A stretch of DNA of 64,000 nucleotides, from contig CAVQRU010000007.1 of the NCBI GenBank assembly GCA_963715285.1, positions 62,001 through 126,000 on the forward strand, given 5' to 3'. Source of the DNA: Sva-07 sp963715285. Its GTDB lineage: Bacteria > Actinomycetota > Acidimicrobiia > Acidimicrobiales > Ilumatobacteraceae. The translations under genes and the position numbers were made by a program. This document shows, one piece after another, positions 45,434-54,120 of this stretch; the stretch's first letter is position 1, and each line of letters opens with the position of its first letter. The notes under the pieces are model-generated. The model saw only the letters and a list, made by a program, of their open reading frames with translations. It searched no databases and had not been told where the DNA came from.

Positions 45434-46492
45434 GTGAGCCCGGCCCCACACCTTCCGCTCGTCGACATCGCTCCACTCGTGGAAGCGGCCCCCCGGCGGT
45501 CGGCCATCGAATCGACGGCGGGCGCGATCGACCAAGCGTGCCGAGACGTCGGGTTCTTCGCCATCACCGGCCACGGGGTCGACGCCGCGCTGCAGGACCG
45601 GTTGGAGGCCGCAGCCCGCGCGTTCTTCGAGCGCAGCGACGCCGAGAAGTCGGTGATCGCGATGGCGAGCGCCGGGCCTGCGTGGCGCGGGTGGTTCCCG
45701 GTCGGTGGCGAACTCACGTCGGGTGTCCCCGATCGCAAGGAGGGCATCTACTTCGGCGACGAACACGGGCCGGATCACCCGCGGGTCGTGAACGGCACGC
45801 CGCTGCACGGCCCGAACCAGTTCCCCGACCAGCCCGCCGAGCTCCGTTCCGCGGTCCTCGACTGGCTGGAAGCGCTGCGACCGGTTGCCGACGGGGTCAT
45901 GCGCGCCATCGCGCTCGGGCTCGGCCTACCGAGCACATGGTTCGAAGACGACATGACGTCGGATCCGACGGTGCTCTTCCGCATCTTCCACTACCCGCCA
46001 GTCCCTGACCCCGCCGACGATTCATGGGGCGTCGGTGAGCACACCGACTACGGCCTGCTCACCCTCCTCGCCCAGGACCGTCACGGCGGGCTGCAGGTCA
46101 AGGCACTCGACGGGTCCTGGATCGACGTCGACCCGGTACCGGGCGTGCTCGTGTGCAACCTCGGCGACATGCTCGAGCGACTCACCGGCGGGCGGTACCG
46201 CTCGACGCCGCACCGGGTGCGGAACACCTCAGGCGAGTCGCGGTTGTCCTTCCCGTACTTCTTCGACCCCTCGTGGGATGCGGCCGTGCCGACACTGCCC
46301 CTCGCCTCCGGCCTGCCGGCGCCCGACCGGTGGGACGGCGCGGACGTGCTCGCCTGGGAGGGCACCTACGGCGACTACCTCACGTCGAAGGTGGCCAAGG
46401 TGTTCCCCCAACTGTTCGATGCGATGACGGTCGACGCCGTCACCGCAGCCGCATTGACACCTCGTTCGCCATCAACCGGCCGCGGCGGGTGA
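45434..46492 (+). CDS. 2-oxoglutarate/Fe(II) oxygenase, isopenicillin N synthase family
   Basis: 352 residues. N-terminal DIOX region (CRDVGFFAITGHGV) and a double-stranded beta-helix with the iron ligands: EHTDYG (His-Asp) and STPHRV (His), then ESRLSFPYFF for the 2-oxoglutarate Arg-Ser pair. Length is normal for plant-type/IPNS oxygenases. Start GTG 45434. Substrate unknown. Its 3' end overlaps hemW by 53 nt in convergent orientation. Confidence 0.9.
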   Translation: MSPAPHLPLVDIAPLVEAAPRRSAIESTAGAIDQACRDVGFFAITGHGVDAALQDRLEAAARAFFERSDAEKSVIAMASAGPAWRGWFPVGGELTSGVPDRKEGIYFGDEHGPDHPRVVNGTPLHGPNQFPDQPAELRSAVLDWLEALRPVADGVMRAIALGLGLPSTWFEDDMTSDPTVLFRIFHYPPVPDPADDSWGVGEHTDYGLLTLLAQDRHGGLQVKALDGSWIDVDPVPGVLVCNLGDMLERLTGGRYRSTPHRVRNTSGESRLSFPYFFDPSWDAAVPTLPLASGLPAPDRWDGADVLAWEGTYGDYLTSKVAKVFPQLFDAMTVDAVTAAALTPRSPSTGRGG

Positions 46493-47522
46493 GCACCACC
46501 CGACTCGGGTCGCTCGGATGTGGGACCACCACGTCCTCGAGCAACTCGAGCGTGTCCTCGCTGAACGCCGACCGTTCGACGCCGTTGCGTGTGCGCAACG
46601 CGAGTTGCAGGCCCTCGAACCGGCGGGTCTCCGCATCGAGGGTTTCCGACGACGCCACGACCATCCCGTGCCGGTTGATCGCCTCGATGTAGCGGTCGGG
46701 CGTGCGCAGGTTCCACCATCGGCGTCCCGCCTCGTGGGAATGCGCCGCACACCCGAACCCGCGGTAGTCGGACTGATCCCAGTACAGGTGGTTGTGCCGC
46801 GACTCGTGGCCGAGGCGAGCCCAGTTCGACACCTCGTAGTTCGGCAACCCGGCCTCGGCGAGGAGATCGTCGGCCAGTTCGTACTTGTCGGCCTGGTCGT
46901 CGTCGTCCGGATGTCGATCGGGCTGCGATGCGAGCGGCGTGCCCGCCTCGACCGTCAAGCCGTAGGCGGAGATGTGAGGTGGGTCGAACGCCAACGCCGC
47001 CTCGACGGTCGAACGCCAGTCGTCGATCGTCTCTCCCACTGCCCCGTAGATCAGGTCGAGGTTGAACGTCGGCATCTCAGCGACCCGGATCGCCTCGACG
47101 GCGCGGGCCACGTTCTCCTGATCGTGGGTGCGCCCGAGCGCAGCGAGGACGTGCGCCGACATCGACTGCACCCCCAGACTCACGCGATTGACGCCGGCGC
47201 TGCGATACGTCCGCAGCATCTCGGCGGTCACGTCGTCGGGGTTGCACTCCACGGTGATCTCGGCGCCCTCGCTCACCGGGATCGACGCGATCACCGATGC
47301 CAGCGCCTCGGCCGGCACCAGCGTCGGCGTGCCACCACCCACGAACACCGTGTCCGAGATCGGGAGGCCCGACGCGATCGCTCGATCGATCTCGGTCTGC
47401 ACGGCGCCGAGATAGTCGTCGACGAGGTGATGACGGTCGGTCCACGTGGCGAACGCGCAGTACTCGCACTTCGACGCGCAGAACGGGATGTGTACGTACA
47501 CCCCGAACGTCGCTGCGGTCAT
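46440..47522 (-). CDS. hemW: HemW, radical SAM heme chaperone
   Basis: 360 residues. Radical SAM cluster motif CASKCEYC near the N-terminus (GVYVHIPFCASKCEYCAF), then VFVGGGTPTLVP, TVECNPDD and RVSLGVQSM, all HemW/HemN hallmarks. Without the HemN-specific N-terminal extension, the HemW (heme-binding, respiratory-cytochrome delivery) role is favoured. Start ATG 47522; an upstream TTG is rejected. In many actinobacteria it neighbours lepA, here separated by inserted genes. Confidence 0.9.
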   Translation of the reverse strand: MTAATFGVYVHIPFCASKCEYCAFATWTDRHHLVDDYLGAVQTEIDRAIASGLPISDTVFVGGGTPTLVPAEALASVIASIPVSEGAEITVECNPDDVTAEMLRTYRSAGVNRVSLGVQSMSAHVLAALGRTHDQENVARAVEAIRVAEMPTFNLDLIYGAVGETIDDWRSTVEAALAFDPPHISAYGLTVEAGTPLASQPDRHPDDDDQADKYELADDLLAEAGLPNYEVSNWARLGHESRHNHLYWDQSDYRGFGCAAHSHEAGRRWWNLRTPDRYIEAINRHGMVVASSETLDAETRRFEGLQLALRTRNGVERSAFSEDTLELLEDVVVPHPSDPSRVVLTRRGRLMANEVSMRLR

Positions 47523-47551
47523 CGCCCCAGTCAACCGCCGGGCTCGGACGC

Positions 47552-48067
47552 TCAGGCGCTGGGGACGAAGAGCAGGTCGAGAGCGGCGAGGCGTTCGGCC
47601 ACCTGGTCGACCGGAACGTCGAGCATCGCGGCGATCGACCTCGTGTCGTCGCCGCGGACCGTGATCACTCGGCCGTTGAAGTCCTGGCGCTGCACCTGGA
47701 TGAGCCGCAGGTAGCGCGCCAGCATCTCGAACGGCGCCCCGCTCAACTGGACGAGCTTGGCCACGTCGATCGCCAGTTTCTTGTTGACGGGCGACTGGAG
47801 GGCCGCGGCCGCTTCGCTCCCGGTCACCTCGCGCGGCAGCAGCTGCTCGACCGGGACGGCGTAGAACTGCGAGAGCCGGTCGAGTCGTGGCACCGACAGC
47901 GCCCGCTCGCCGCGTTCGTACGCCCCGAGAACCGAGGCCTTGAACTCCTGGTTCGACTGGGCCTCCACCTCCTGGAGCGACAACCGCTTCTGCTTGCGGA
48001 TGACGCGCAAGCGCTCACCCACTTGACGGCTGTAGACCGATGGTGCGTCTTCGTCGGTGATGGACAT
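47552..48067 (-). CDS. bldD: BldD-type c-di-GMP-responsive regulator
   Basis: 171 residues. N-terminal XRE helix-turn-helix (LRVIRKQKRLSLQEVEAQS) and C-terminal effector domain with an RxD-x8-RxxD motif: QRQD, eight residues, then VRGDD. That is the known BldD c-di-GMP-binding signature. In Streptomyces BldD dimerises on c-di-GMP and represses sporulation genes. A near-BldD palindrome lies 67 nt upstream of the start, implying autoregulation. Confidence 0.88.
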   Translation of the reverse strand: MSITDEDAPSVYSRQVGERLRVIRKQKRLSLQEVEAQSNQEFKASVLGAYERGERALSVPRLDRLSQFYAVPVEQLLPREVTGSEAAAALQSPVNKKLAIDVAKLVQLSGAPFEMLARYLRLIQVQRQDFNGRVITVRGDDTRSIAAMLDVPVDQVAERLAALDLLFVPSA

Positions 48068-48133
48068 GTCGTGATCCCGCCTTCGTTGTTCGTCTCATGG
48101 GTCGGTGGCGCCCGCCTGCCGACCGCCCGGCAC

Positions 48134-48149
48134 GTTACCCAGGGGTAAC
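48134..48149. promoter_or_regulatory. BldD-box-like palindrome upstream of bldD
   Basis: GTTACCC, two bases, GGGTAAC: each half matches the reported BldD-box halves NTNACNC and GNGTNAN (recalled from Streptomyces work), but the centre is AG instead of a single A/T. It sits 67 nt upstream of the bldD start. Confidence 0.5.
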
Positions 48150-48167
48150 TCCCCGAAGCATAGACGG

Positions 48168-48869
48168 TCAGCGTTCGAATGTCACGCAGAGTGCCGAGAC
48201 CGCCACCACGGCGGTCTCGGTGCGGAGGATGTTCGGTCCGAGCGACACCCGATCCGCGGCGAGCTCGAGCTCGTCGGGCGACCACCCGCCCTCGGGCCCG
48301 ATCGCCACGGAGCGGTCGGTCGGGTCCACCGGACGGCCGCCCGGCTCGGCGACCACGAACCGGTCGAGCACCTCCGCCGCATCGACCGGGCCGTCGATCG
48401 CCACACGCCAGACGCGGCGGCTCTGGCGACACGCCTCGTCGGAGATGCGCTGGAGCCGCTCACGTTGCGCATCGGCCCGATCGGGCTTCCACCGCACGAC
48501 CGATCGGTCGGCGTGCAGGAGCACCAGCCGGTCGACACCCAACTCCGTCGACTTCTGCACCAACCAGTCGAGCCGGTCGCCCTTCGGCATCGCCACCGCG
48601 ATCGTCAGGGGCGCACTCGGCGCCGCCTCGACCACCACGGCACCATCGGGGGCGAGGCGCAACGTCGACCCGTCGACGACGACCGCTGCGAGCCGCCATC
48701 GACCGGCACCGTCGGTGGCGCTGACCACCTCGCCGTCGCGAAGCCGCAGCACACGTCGCAGGTGGTGCTCGGTGGCGTCGTCGAGCGCGATCTCCCCAGC
48801 GGCGTCGAACATCTCGGGCGGCAGCAGGACGTGAGCGCTCGAGGTGCGCAGCGGTGCTCTGGATCCCAC
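48168..48869 (-). CDS. rsmE: 16S rRNA m3U1498 methyltransferase
   Basis: 233 residues of the SPOUT class. N-terminal PUA-like part, then the knot motifs VAIGPEGGWSPDEL and LGPNILRTETA. Methylates U1498 in the decoding centre. GTG 48869 is chosen because it leaves 7 nt after the dnaJ stop; the longer frame would overlap dnaJ heavily. Part of the conserved hrcA-dnaJ-rsmE group. Confidence 0.93.
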   Translation of the reverse strand: MGSRAPLRTSSAHVLLPPEMFDAAGEIALDDATEHHLRRVLRLRDGEVVSATDGAGRWRLAAVVVDGSTLRLAPDGAVVVEAAPSAPLTIAVAMPKGDRLDWLVQKSTELGVDRLVLLHADRSVVRWKPDRADAQRERLQRISDEACRQSRRVWRVAIDGPVDAAEVLDRFVVAEPGGRPVDPTDRSVAIGPEGGWSPDELELAADRVSLGPNILRTETAVVAVSALCVTFER

Positions 48870-48876
48870 GACGACG

Positions 48877-50013
48877 TCAGGTGAACGCCGACTTGATACG
48901 GGTGAACAGCCCTTCCTTGGCGTGCCCGACGACCTCGCCGCGCCCTTCGGCGTAGGCAGTGAGCAGCTCGATCTCCTTGTCGGAGAGCTTCTGGGGGACC
49001 TCGACGCGGACACGTGCTCGCAGATCACCCCGGCCTCGGCCTCGAAGGTGCGGGACGCCACGCTGGCGGAGCACGAACTCCCGACCCGGCTGGGTCCCGG
49101 GCGGCACCACGAGATGTTCGTTGCCGTCGAGCGTCTCGAGCTCGATCGCCGTGCCGAGCGCAGCCTGCACGATCGAGATCGGGACCTCGGTCACGAGATC
49201 GTGGTCCTCGCGCACGAACAGATCGTGAGGCGCCACCCGGAGGTGGACGTACAGGTCGCCGGAACGACCGCCGCGGGGACCGGCGGCGCCACGCCCGGTG
49301 AGACGAAGGGTCGATCCGGAATCGACGCCGGCGGGCACGTCGACCTGGTAGTGCTTGTCGACGGTGACGCGACCTTCGCCGCGGCATGCCGCACACGGTG
49401 TGGTGACCACCTGGCCGAGACCGCTGCAGCGGCTGCACGGGCTCGCGGTCACCATCTGGCCGAGCAGGCTCTGGCGGACCCGTTGGATCTGTCCGCTGCC
49501 ACCGCAGTCGCTGCAGGTGACCGGGCTGGTGCCCTCGCCGGCGCCCGATCCGCCGCAGTCGTCGCAGACGACCGGCAGCTTCAGCCCGACGTCGATCTGA
49601 TCGCCGAACACCGACTGCTCGAAGGAGATGTCGGCGATCACTTCCATGTCCTGGCCGCGAGGCGGGCCGCTGGGCCCGCGCTGGCGGCCGCCACCGAACG
49701 GGCTGCCACCACCGCCGAAGAACGTCTCGAAGATGTCGCCGAGCCCGCCGCCGAACAGGTCCTCGGCGCTCGGACCCGCTCCGCCGCCGTTGCCACGCAC
49801 CCCGGCCTCGCCGTAGCGGTCGTAGCGGGCGCGTTGCTCGTCGTCGGAGAGCACCTGGTAGGCCAAGGCGATCTTCTTGAACTGCTCGGCGGCCGCTGCG
49901 TCGTTCGGGTTGGCGTCGGGATGGAACTCCCGTGCGCGCTGCCGGTACGCCTTCTTGATCTCGTCGGCCGTGGCCGTACGCGACACGCCGAGGAGTTCGT
50001 AGTAGTCACCCAT
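48877..50013 (-). CDS. dnaJ: chaperone DnaJ (DnaJ2 type)
   Basis: 378 residues. J domain with HPD (REFHPDANPND), Gly-rich region, then four zinc knuckles (CDDCGGSGAG, CSDCGGSGQI, CSRCSGLGQV, CAACRGEGRV) and the C-terminal substrate domain. ATG 50013 begins MGDYYELLG, the usual DnaJ start; earlier ATGs at 50028/50025 add five extra residues. Located just after hrcA, as in the actinobacterial dnaJ2-hrcA unit. Confidence 0.95.
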   Translation of the reverse strand: MGDYYELLGVSRTATADEIKKAYRQRAREFHPDANPNDAAAAEQFKKIALAYQVLSDDEQRARYDRYGEAGVRGNGGGAGPSAEDLFGGGLGDIFETFFGGGGSPFGGGRQRGPSGPPRGQDMEVIADISFEQSVFGDQIDVGLKLPVVCDDCGGSGAGEGTSPVTCSDCGGSGQIQRVRQSLLGQMVTASPCSRCSGLGQVVTTPCAACRGEGRVTVDKHYQVDVPAGVDSGSTLRLTGRGAAGPRGGRSGDLYVHLRVAPHDLFVREDHDLVTEVPISIVQAALGTAIELETLDGNEHLVVPPGTQPGREFVLRQRGVPHLRGRGRGDLRARVRVEVPQKLSDKEIELLTAYAEGRGEVVGHAKEGLFTRIKSAFT

Positions 50014-50050
50014 GGTCGGCCCCATCATGCCGTGAGTTCCGCACGAGGAC

Positions 50051-51046
50051 TCAGCCTTCTTCGATGCGGTGGCCCAGCTGCTCGCTGACCACCTCGACCG
50101 TGGCGAGTGCCTGCGGATAGTTCATCCGGGTGGGGCCGAGCACCCCCACCGAGCCGAGATGTTCGCCGTCGACGACGACCGGCGCCACCACCACCGAGCA
50201 CGCCGACAACGGTTCGACGCCGTGTTCCACACCGATCGCGACCGACATCCCGCGGCTGACGATGTCGCTCACGAGCGTCACGACGACGAACTGTTGCTCC
50301 AGCGTGGCCAGGACGGTACGAACGATCTCCACCGCATCGAACGCGTTCGCCACCGCTGCTGCTCCCCCGGTGAACACCTGTTCCGGTGCCGCCGTGGCCC
50401 GCAACGCCTCCAGCGCAGCGGTGCACAAGCGGTCGACCGTGTCGTCGCCGGTCGGGCTCACGTCGCTGACCGACCCGAGCACGCGCCCGTCGAGCTCCGC
50501 TGACAGGTGCACGCCCGCAGCAGCGAGCTTGAGGTCGTCGTCACCCTCGACCAGGTCCAACTGGACGTTCTCGACCGTGCCGTTGGCGAACACGACGATC
50601 ACGGTGGCGAAGGTCGCCGAGAGCGACACGATCTGCACCCTGCGCACGGGGACCGCCTCGGAACGGGGGCCGACGACGACGCCGGCGTTGTTGGTCAACG
50701 CCGCCAGCAGGTTGGAGGTCTGGTGGAGCATCTCCTCGAGGCGGCCGTGTGCCGCCGAGAAGAACTCGCCGACCTGTTTGGTGGTCGCCTGGTCGAGGCG
50801 GCCGGGTGTGGTGAGGTGATCGACGAAGTATCGGTAGCCCTTGTCGGTGGGGATCCGGCCGGCCGAGGTGTGCGGCTGGACGAGGTAGCCCTCGTTCTCG
50901 AGGTGAGCCATCTCGTTGCGCACCGTGGCCGACGACACCTTGATCGTCGGCGCCTCGGCGATGTGACTGGACCCCACGGGCTGCGCCGTGGCGATGTACT
51001 CCTGCACCACGGCACTCAGGATCGCGGTCTTGCGGTCGTCCAACAT
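50051..51046 (-). CDS. hrcA: heat-inducible repressor HrcA
   Basis: 331 residues. N-terminal winged helix opens with MLDDRKTAILSAVVQEY and VGSSHIA, then RNEMAHLENEGYLVQPHTSAGRIPT; C-terminal GAF-like dimer domain. HrcA binds CIRCE and represses chaperone genes. ATG 51046 lies 1 nt from a degenerate CIRCE, so it most likely regulates itself and dnaJ. Confidence 0.94.
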   Translation of the reverse strand: MLDDRKTAILSAVVQEYIATAQPVGSSHIAEAPTIKVSSATVRNEMAHLENEGYLVQPHTSAGRIPTDKGYRYFVDHLTTPGRLDQATTKQVGEFFSAAHGRLEEMLHQTSNLLAALTNNAGVVVGPRSEAVPVRRVQIVSLSATFATVIVVFANGTVENVQLDLVEGDDDLKLAAAGVHLSAELDGRVLGSVSDVSPTGDDTVDRLCTAALEALRATAAPEQVFTGGAAAVANAFDAVEIVRTVLATLEQQFVVVTLVSDIVSRGMSVAIGVEHGVEPLSACSVVVAPVVVDGEHLGSVGVLGPTRMNYPQALATVEVVSEQLGHRIEEG

Positions 51047-51047
51047 C

Positions 51048-51072
51048 TGGCACTCGAGTCTATCGACTGCCA
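51048..51072. promoter_or_regulatory. CIRCE-like operator at the hrcA start
   Basis: TGGCACTC (51048-51055), nine bases, GACTGCCA (51065-51072): 8-bp arms with one mismatch and the exact N9 spacing of CIRCE (GCACTC-N9-GAGTGC consensus). It directly abuts the hrcA start codon. Confidence 0.75.
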
Positions 51073-51107
51073 ACGGCTCGGACCGGCGGGTCGGGAGCGC
51101 GGTGCGT

Positions 51108-52421
51108 TCAGCCGATCGACTTGAGGCGTCGGAGCGCTTCGTCGCGTTCGGCCCGGTGATCGAGCATCGGCTCGACGGGGTCGGGCACCCAGCGCTCCAC
51201 GTAGTCGCCGTCGGGGTCGTAGCGCTCCTGCTGCAACGTCGGATTGAAGACCCGGAAGTACGGCGCCGCGTCGGTGCCCGTGCCGGCGGCCCACTGCCAA
51301 CCGTGGTTGTTCGACGCCAGATCGCCGTCGACGAGATGCTCCATGAACCACCGCGCACCCCATTGCCATGGCAGGTGGAGGTCCTTGACGAGGAAGCTCG
51401 CCACGATCATGCGCACCCGGTTGTGCATCCAGCCCGTCGCCGCCAGCTGCTTCATGCCGGCATCGACGATGCCGAAACCGGTCTCGCCCGCCGTCCAGCG
51501 GTCGAAGTTTGCGCGGGCGGTCGCATCGGTGTCGACGACCATCGCGTTCATCTTCGGGTTGAGGTTCTCCCACGCCGTCTCCGGGCGTTGGAACAGCACG
51601 TCGGCATAGAAGTCCCGCCAGGCGAGTTCACTCGAGAACACGGTGTGTCCGCGCGGACCGGCTCCGGACGCGTCGAGGTCGGCGAGCAGTTGTCGGGGAT
51701 GAATCGTGCCCCACTTCAGCGCCGGGGAGAGTCGGCTCGTGCCGTCCACGGCGGCCTGGTCGCGATGCTCGTCGTACCCGTCGAGGCCATCGTGGAGGAA
51801 TGCCGACCAGCGTTCGTGCGCCGCTGCCTCCCCCGCCGGCGGGAGCTCGCTCCCGGGATCGGGACGCTCGGGCAACGGATCGGACGCCACCGCGTCCGAC
51901 CCCAACCATCGGAAGTCGTCACCGGGTGCGTCCGCGGGGCGATCCCAGCCGACCCGTCGCCACACCTTCGAGAACGGGGTGAACACCGCATAGGGGTCGC
52001 CGTCACCCTTGCGCACACCACCCGGCGACACGGCGTAGGGCGAGCCGACACCCTGCAGGGAGCGCTCGTTGCGGCGCAGCGCCTGCGCAACCGCTGCATC
52101 ACGACGGCGTCCGTAGGGGGCGTAGTCGCGGCTGACGAACACCTCACCGGCGCCGAGTTCGGCAGCCAGCTGCGGGACCACCTCGACCGGGTCGCCGTGG
52201 CGGACGACGAGCCCGGTCCCCGACCGCTCGCGCAGGTCGGCGTCGAGCGCCGTCAGGCAATCGTGCAGGTAGGCGAGCCGAGGGGCACCGGCCGCGGAGA
52301 AGGCCGGGTCGACCACGAACACCGGGACGACCTCCGAGCCGTCGGCGCCGGCTGCGAGGAGTGCCGGATGGTCGCCGAGTCGGAGATCGCGCCGGAACCA
52401 GATGATCGATCGACGCGCCAC
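51108..52421 (-). CDS. phr: deoxyribodipyrimidine photolyase/cryptochrome family
   Basis: 437 residues. N-terminal antenna domain (SIIWFRRDLRLGDHPALLAAG), C-terminal FAD domain: RLSPALKWGTIHPRQLL, FYADVLFQRPETA, TGFGIVDAGMKQLAATGWMHNRVRMIVASFL, WQWAAGTGTDAAPYFRVFNP. The Trp electron chain region and CPD-photolyase-like motifs are present, so DNA repair with light is favoured over a sensory role. GTG 52421. Divergent from the flavodoxin across a 12-bp minisatellite region. Confidence 0.9.
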   Translation of the reverse strand: MARRSIIWFRRDLRLGDHPALLAAGADGSEVVPVFVVDPAFSAAGAPRLAYLHDCLTALDADLRERSGTGLVVRHGDPVEVVPQLAAELGAGEVFVSRDYAPYGRRRDAAVAQALRRNERSLQGVGSPYAVSPGGVRKGDGDPYAVFTPFSKVWRRVGWDRPADAPGDDFRWLGSDAVASDPLPERPDPGSELPPAGEAAAHERWSAFLHDGLDGYDEHRDQAAVDGTSRLSPALKWGTIHPRQLLADLDASGAGPRGHTVFSSELAWRDFYADVLFQRPETAWENLNPKMNAMVVDTDATARANFDRWTAGETGFGIVDAGMKQLAATGWMHNRVRMIVASFLVKDLHLPWQWGARWFMEHLVDGDLASNNHGWQWAAGTGTDAAPYFRVFNPTLQQERYDPDGDYVERWVPDPVEPMLDHRAERDEALRRLKSIG

Positions 52422-52532
52422 GGATCCGGTTGTACCGCACGCGCGGACCGGACACTCGATCGGCGCACGACTTTCTGCCGATCGGGCCGAAGGGCCCGTG
52501 TCGAACCACGGCGACGGCGCGCATGATCGCGA

Positions 52533-52593
52533 CGAGCCAACCAATCGAGCCAACCATCGAGCCAGCCATCGAGCCAGCCATCGAGCCAGCCAA
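52533..52593. repeat. minisatellite: five units of 12-13 bp before the flavodoxin gene
   Basis: Units CGAGCCAACCAAT, CGAGCCAACCAT, CGAGCCAGCCAT (twice), CGAGCCAGCCAA, ending 13 nt before ATG 52606 with the ribosome site CGAGGAG right after. Copy number could vary by slippage and change promoter or leader spacing. Confidence 0.85.
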
Positions 52594-52605
52594 CGAGGAG
52601 AGGTC

Positions 52606-53139
52606 ATGCCCGCCGCCGTCGTCGTGTACGAATCCATGTTCGGCAACACCCACGTGATCGCCGACCACGTCGCCGCGGGTCTGCGGGACCGACTGGGGGA
52701 CGTGACGGTCGTGCCCGTGCACGACGCCACCCCTGAGCTCGTCGGCGCCGCAGACCTCGTGGTCGTCGGCGGCCCCACCCACGTCCACGGCATGTCGAAT
52801 CACCTCAGCCGCGAGAGCGCCAAGGACATGGCCGCCAAGGACGACGACCTCGACCTCGATCCCGACGCCGAAGGGCCGGGCCTGCGCGACTGGTTCGACG
52901 AACTGCCGGCCGGACAGTCGGGTCGGGCCGCCGCATTCGACACACGCGTGCACGCGACCACGCTGGTGACCGGCCAAGCCTCGAAGGGCATCGCCAAACG
53001 CCTCAGGCGCCACGGCTTCGACCTGGTCGCCGAGCCGGAGAGCTTCTTCGTCGACAAGGAGAGCCACCTCGAAGCCGACGAAGCCGACCGGGCAGCGTCG
53101 TGGGGTCGCCGGCTCGCCGAGGGCTTCCAGACCGACTGA
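52606..53139 (+). CDS. flavodoxin-like protein
   Basis: 177 residues. FMN-loop type start AVVVYESMFGNTHVIADHV (phosphate loop SMFGNT), then VVVGGPTHVHGMSN and an unusual Asp-rich loop DDDLDLDPDAEG. C-terminus ends FQTD inside a degenerate direct repeat. Probably binds FMN and carries electrons or acts as an NAD(P)H-dependent reductase; no partner is obvious. ATG 52606 with GAGGAGAGG. Confidence 0.85.
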   Translation: MPAAVVVYESMFGNTHVIADHVAAGLRDRLGDVTVVPVHDATPELVGAADLVVVGGPTHVHGMSNHLSRESAKDMAAKDDDLDLDPDAEGPGLRDWFDELPAGQSGRAAAFDTRVHATTLVTGQASKGIAKRLRRHGFDLVAEPESFFVDKESHLEADEADRAASWGRRLAEGFQTD

Positions 53140-53198
53140 GTACCTTCAGACCGACTACTCCCTTCCGACCGACTGAGTACCTTCAGACCGACTGGGGG
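53124..53198. repeat. degenerate direct repeats (4 x 18-20 bp) at convergent gene ends
   Basis: Units of CTTC(C)AGACCGACTGAGTAC type at 53124, 53144, 53162 and 53181. The first contains the flavodoxin stop codon, and the second the stop of the HTTM gene, so expansion copied the end of the flavodoxin gene into the intergenic gap. Confidence 0.8.
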
Positions 53199-54120
53199 CG
53201 GCCGATCGCAGCCAGTTCGGCCGGTCGGTCCACATCCGTTCGACACGGTAGAACGGCGCGAACGCCACCAGGAAGAGCGGGTACGGGAACACGATCAGCA
53301 TCGTCGCGGCGATGCCGGCGTGCAGCAGCCAGGCTGCCACCACCCAGGTCGTCCTGATCCGGCCGCCCAGGAGCGCGAGGGGTGCGGCCAGTTCGACGAG
53401 GACCGCGAACGCGGCCGCGGGAGTCCACGCCCACGAGGCCCGAACCGCCCAGCCGGCGACCGGCGACGCGTTGCCGCCGAGGAGGTCGAGACGGGCCGCG
53501 GAGTACGCAACGTGGTTCCGCAGCGTGTCGCCGACGATCCACTCGACGCCGCCGGCGCGCAGCTTGGCGACGCCGGTGATCACGTAGGTGATCACCACGA
53601 TCAGCGCGGCGAGCGCGACCGGCCAGCCGTAGTCGGTCGCCTCGCGGTCCGTGCGCCGCCGACCGGCTCGGGCATCGAGCGACCAGCGATCGGCGGCGGG
53701 CGCCAGCGAGACGACGATCAAGTGCAGCACGATCAGGTTCTCGAAGTGCAGGAGCTGCCCCCAGGAGCCGCGGTAGCTGCCGAGCGCCAGGAAGCCGACA
53801 GCGAACACCGGGCCGAGCGACCGGAACCGCCACCCGAGGGTGTACGCCGCACCGGACGCAATCGTGACGACGATCGTGGCGACGATCACAGCGTCGGGCA
53901 CCGGAGCATCGAGCAGGGCCGCCGCACCGACACCGTCGAAGCCTGACTCCCGCTCGGTCAACTGCACGAACACCGGCAGCCTGACGACGAGGTAGGCGAG
54001 CGCGAACAGCCCGGTCAGGATCCGCAGCATCGCCAGTCGCTCGGGTGGCGCCGTCACATCGACGACCCTCCAGAGCGGAACCGGTCGAGTGACCGGCGTC
54101 GCGGACTCGGCGACGTTCAC
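53155..54120 (-). CDS. HTTM-domain membrane protein
   Basis: 321 residues with about eight hydrophobic helices. Family cues: MLRILTGLFALAYLVVRLP at the first helix, HFENLIVLHLIVVSLAPAADRWSLDA, YGWPVALAALIVVITYVITGVAKL. HTTM proteins include vitamin K gamma-carboxylase relatives; bacterial members have no proven role. GTG 54120 overlaps the upstream stop by 4 nt (GTGA). The last residues lie in the repeat region and may be variable. Confidence 0.82.
   Translation of the reverse strand: MNVAESATPVTRPVPLWRVVDVTAPPERLAMLRILTGLFALAYLVVRLPVFVQLTERESGFDGVGAAALLDAPVPDAVIVATIVVTIASGAAYTLGWRFRSLGPVFAVGFLALGSYRGSWGQLLHFENLIVLHLIVVSLAPAADRWSLDARAGRRRTDREATDYGWPVALAALIVVITYVITGVAKLRAGGVEWIVGDTLRNHVAYSAARLDLLGGNASPVAGWAVRASWAWTPAAAFAVLVELAAPLALLGGRIRTTWVVAAWLLHAGIAATMLIVFPYPLFLVAFAPFYRVERMWTDRPNWLRSAAPSRSEGTQSVGRE

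Noticed and set aside
52533..52593. CRISPR array in the short tandem repeats
   Set aside because: Units are contiguous with no spacers and no cas genes nearby; they form a minisatellite.
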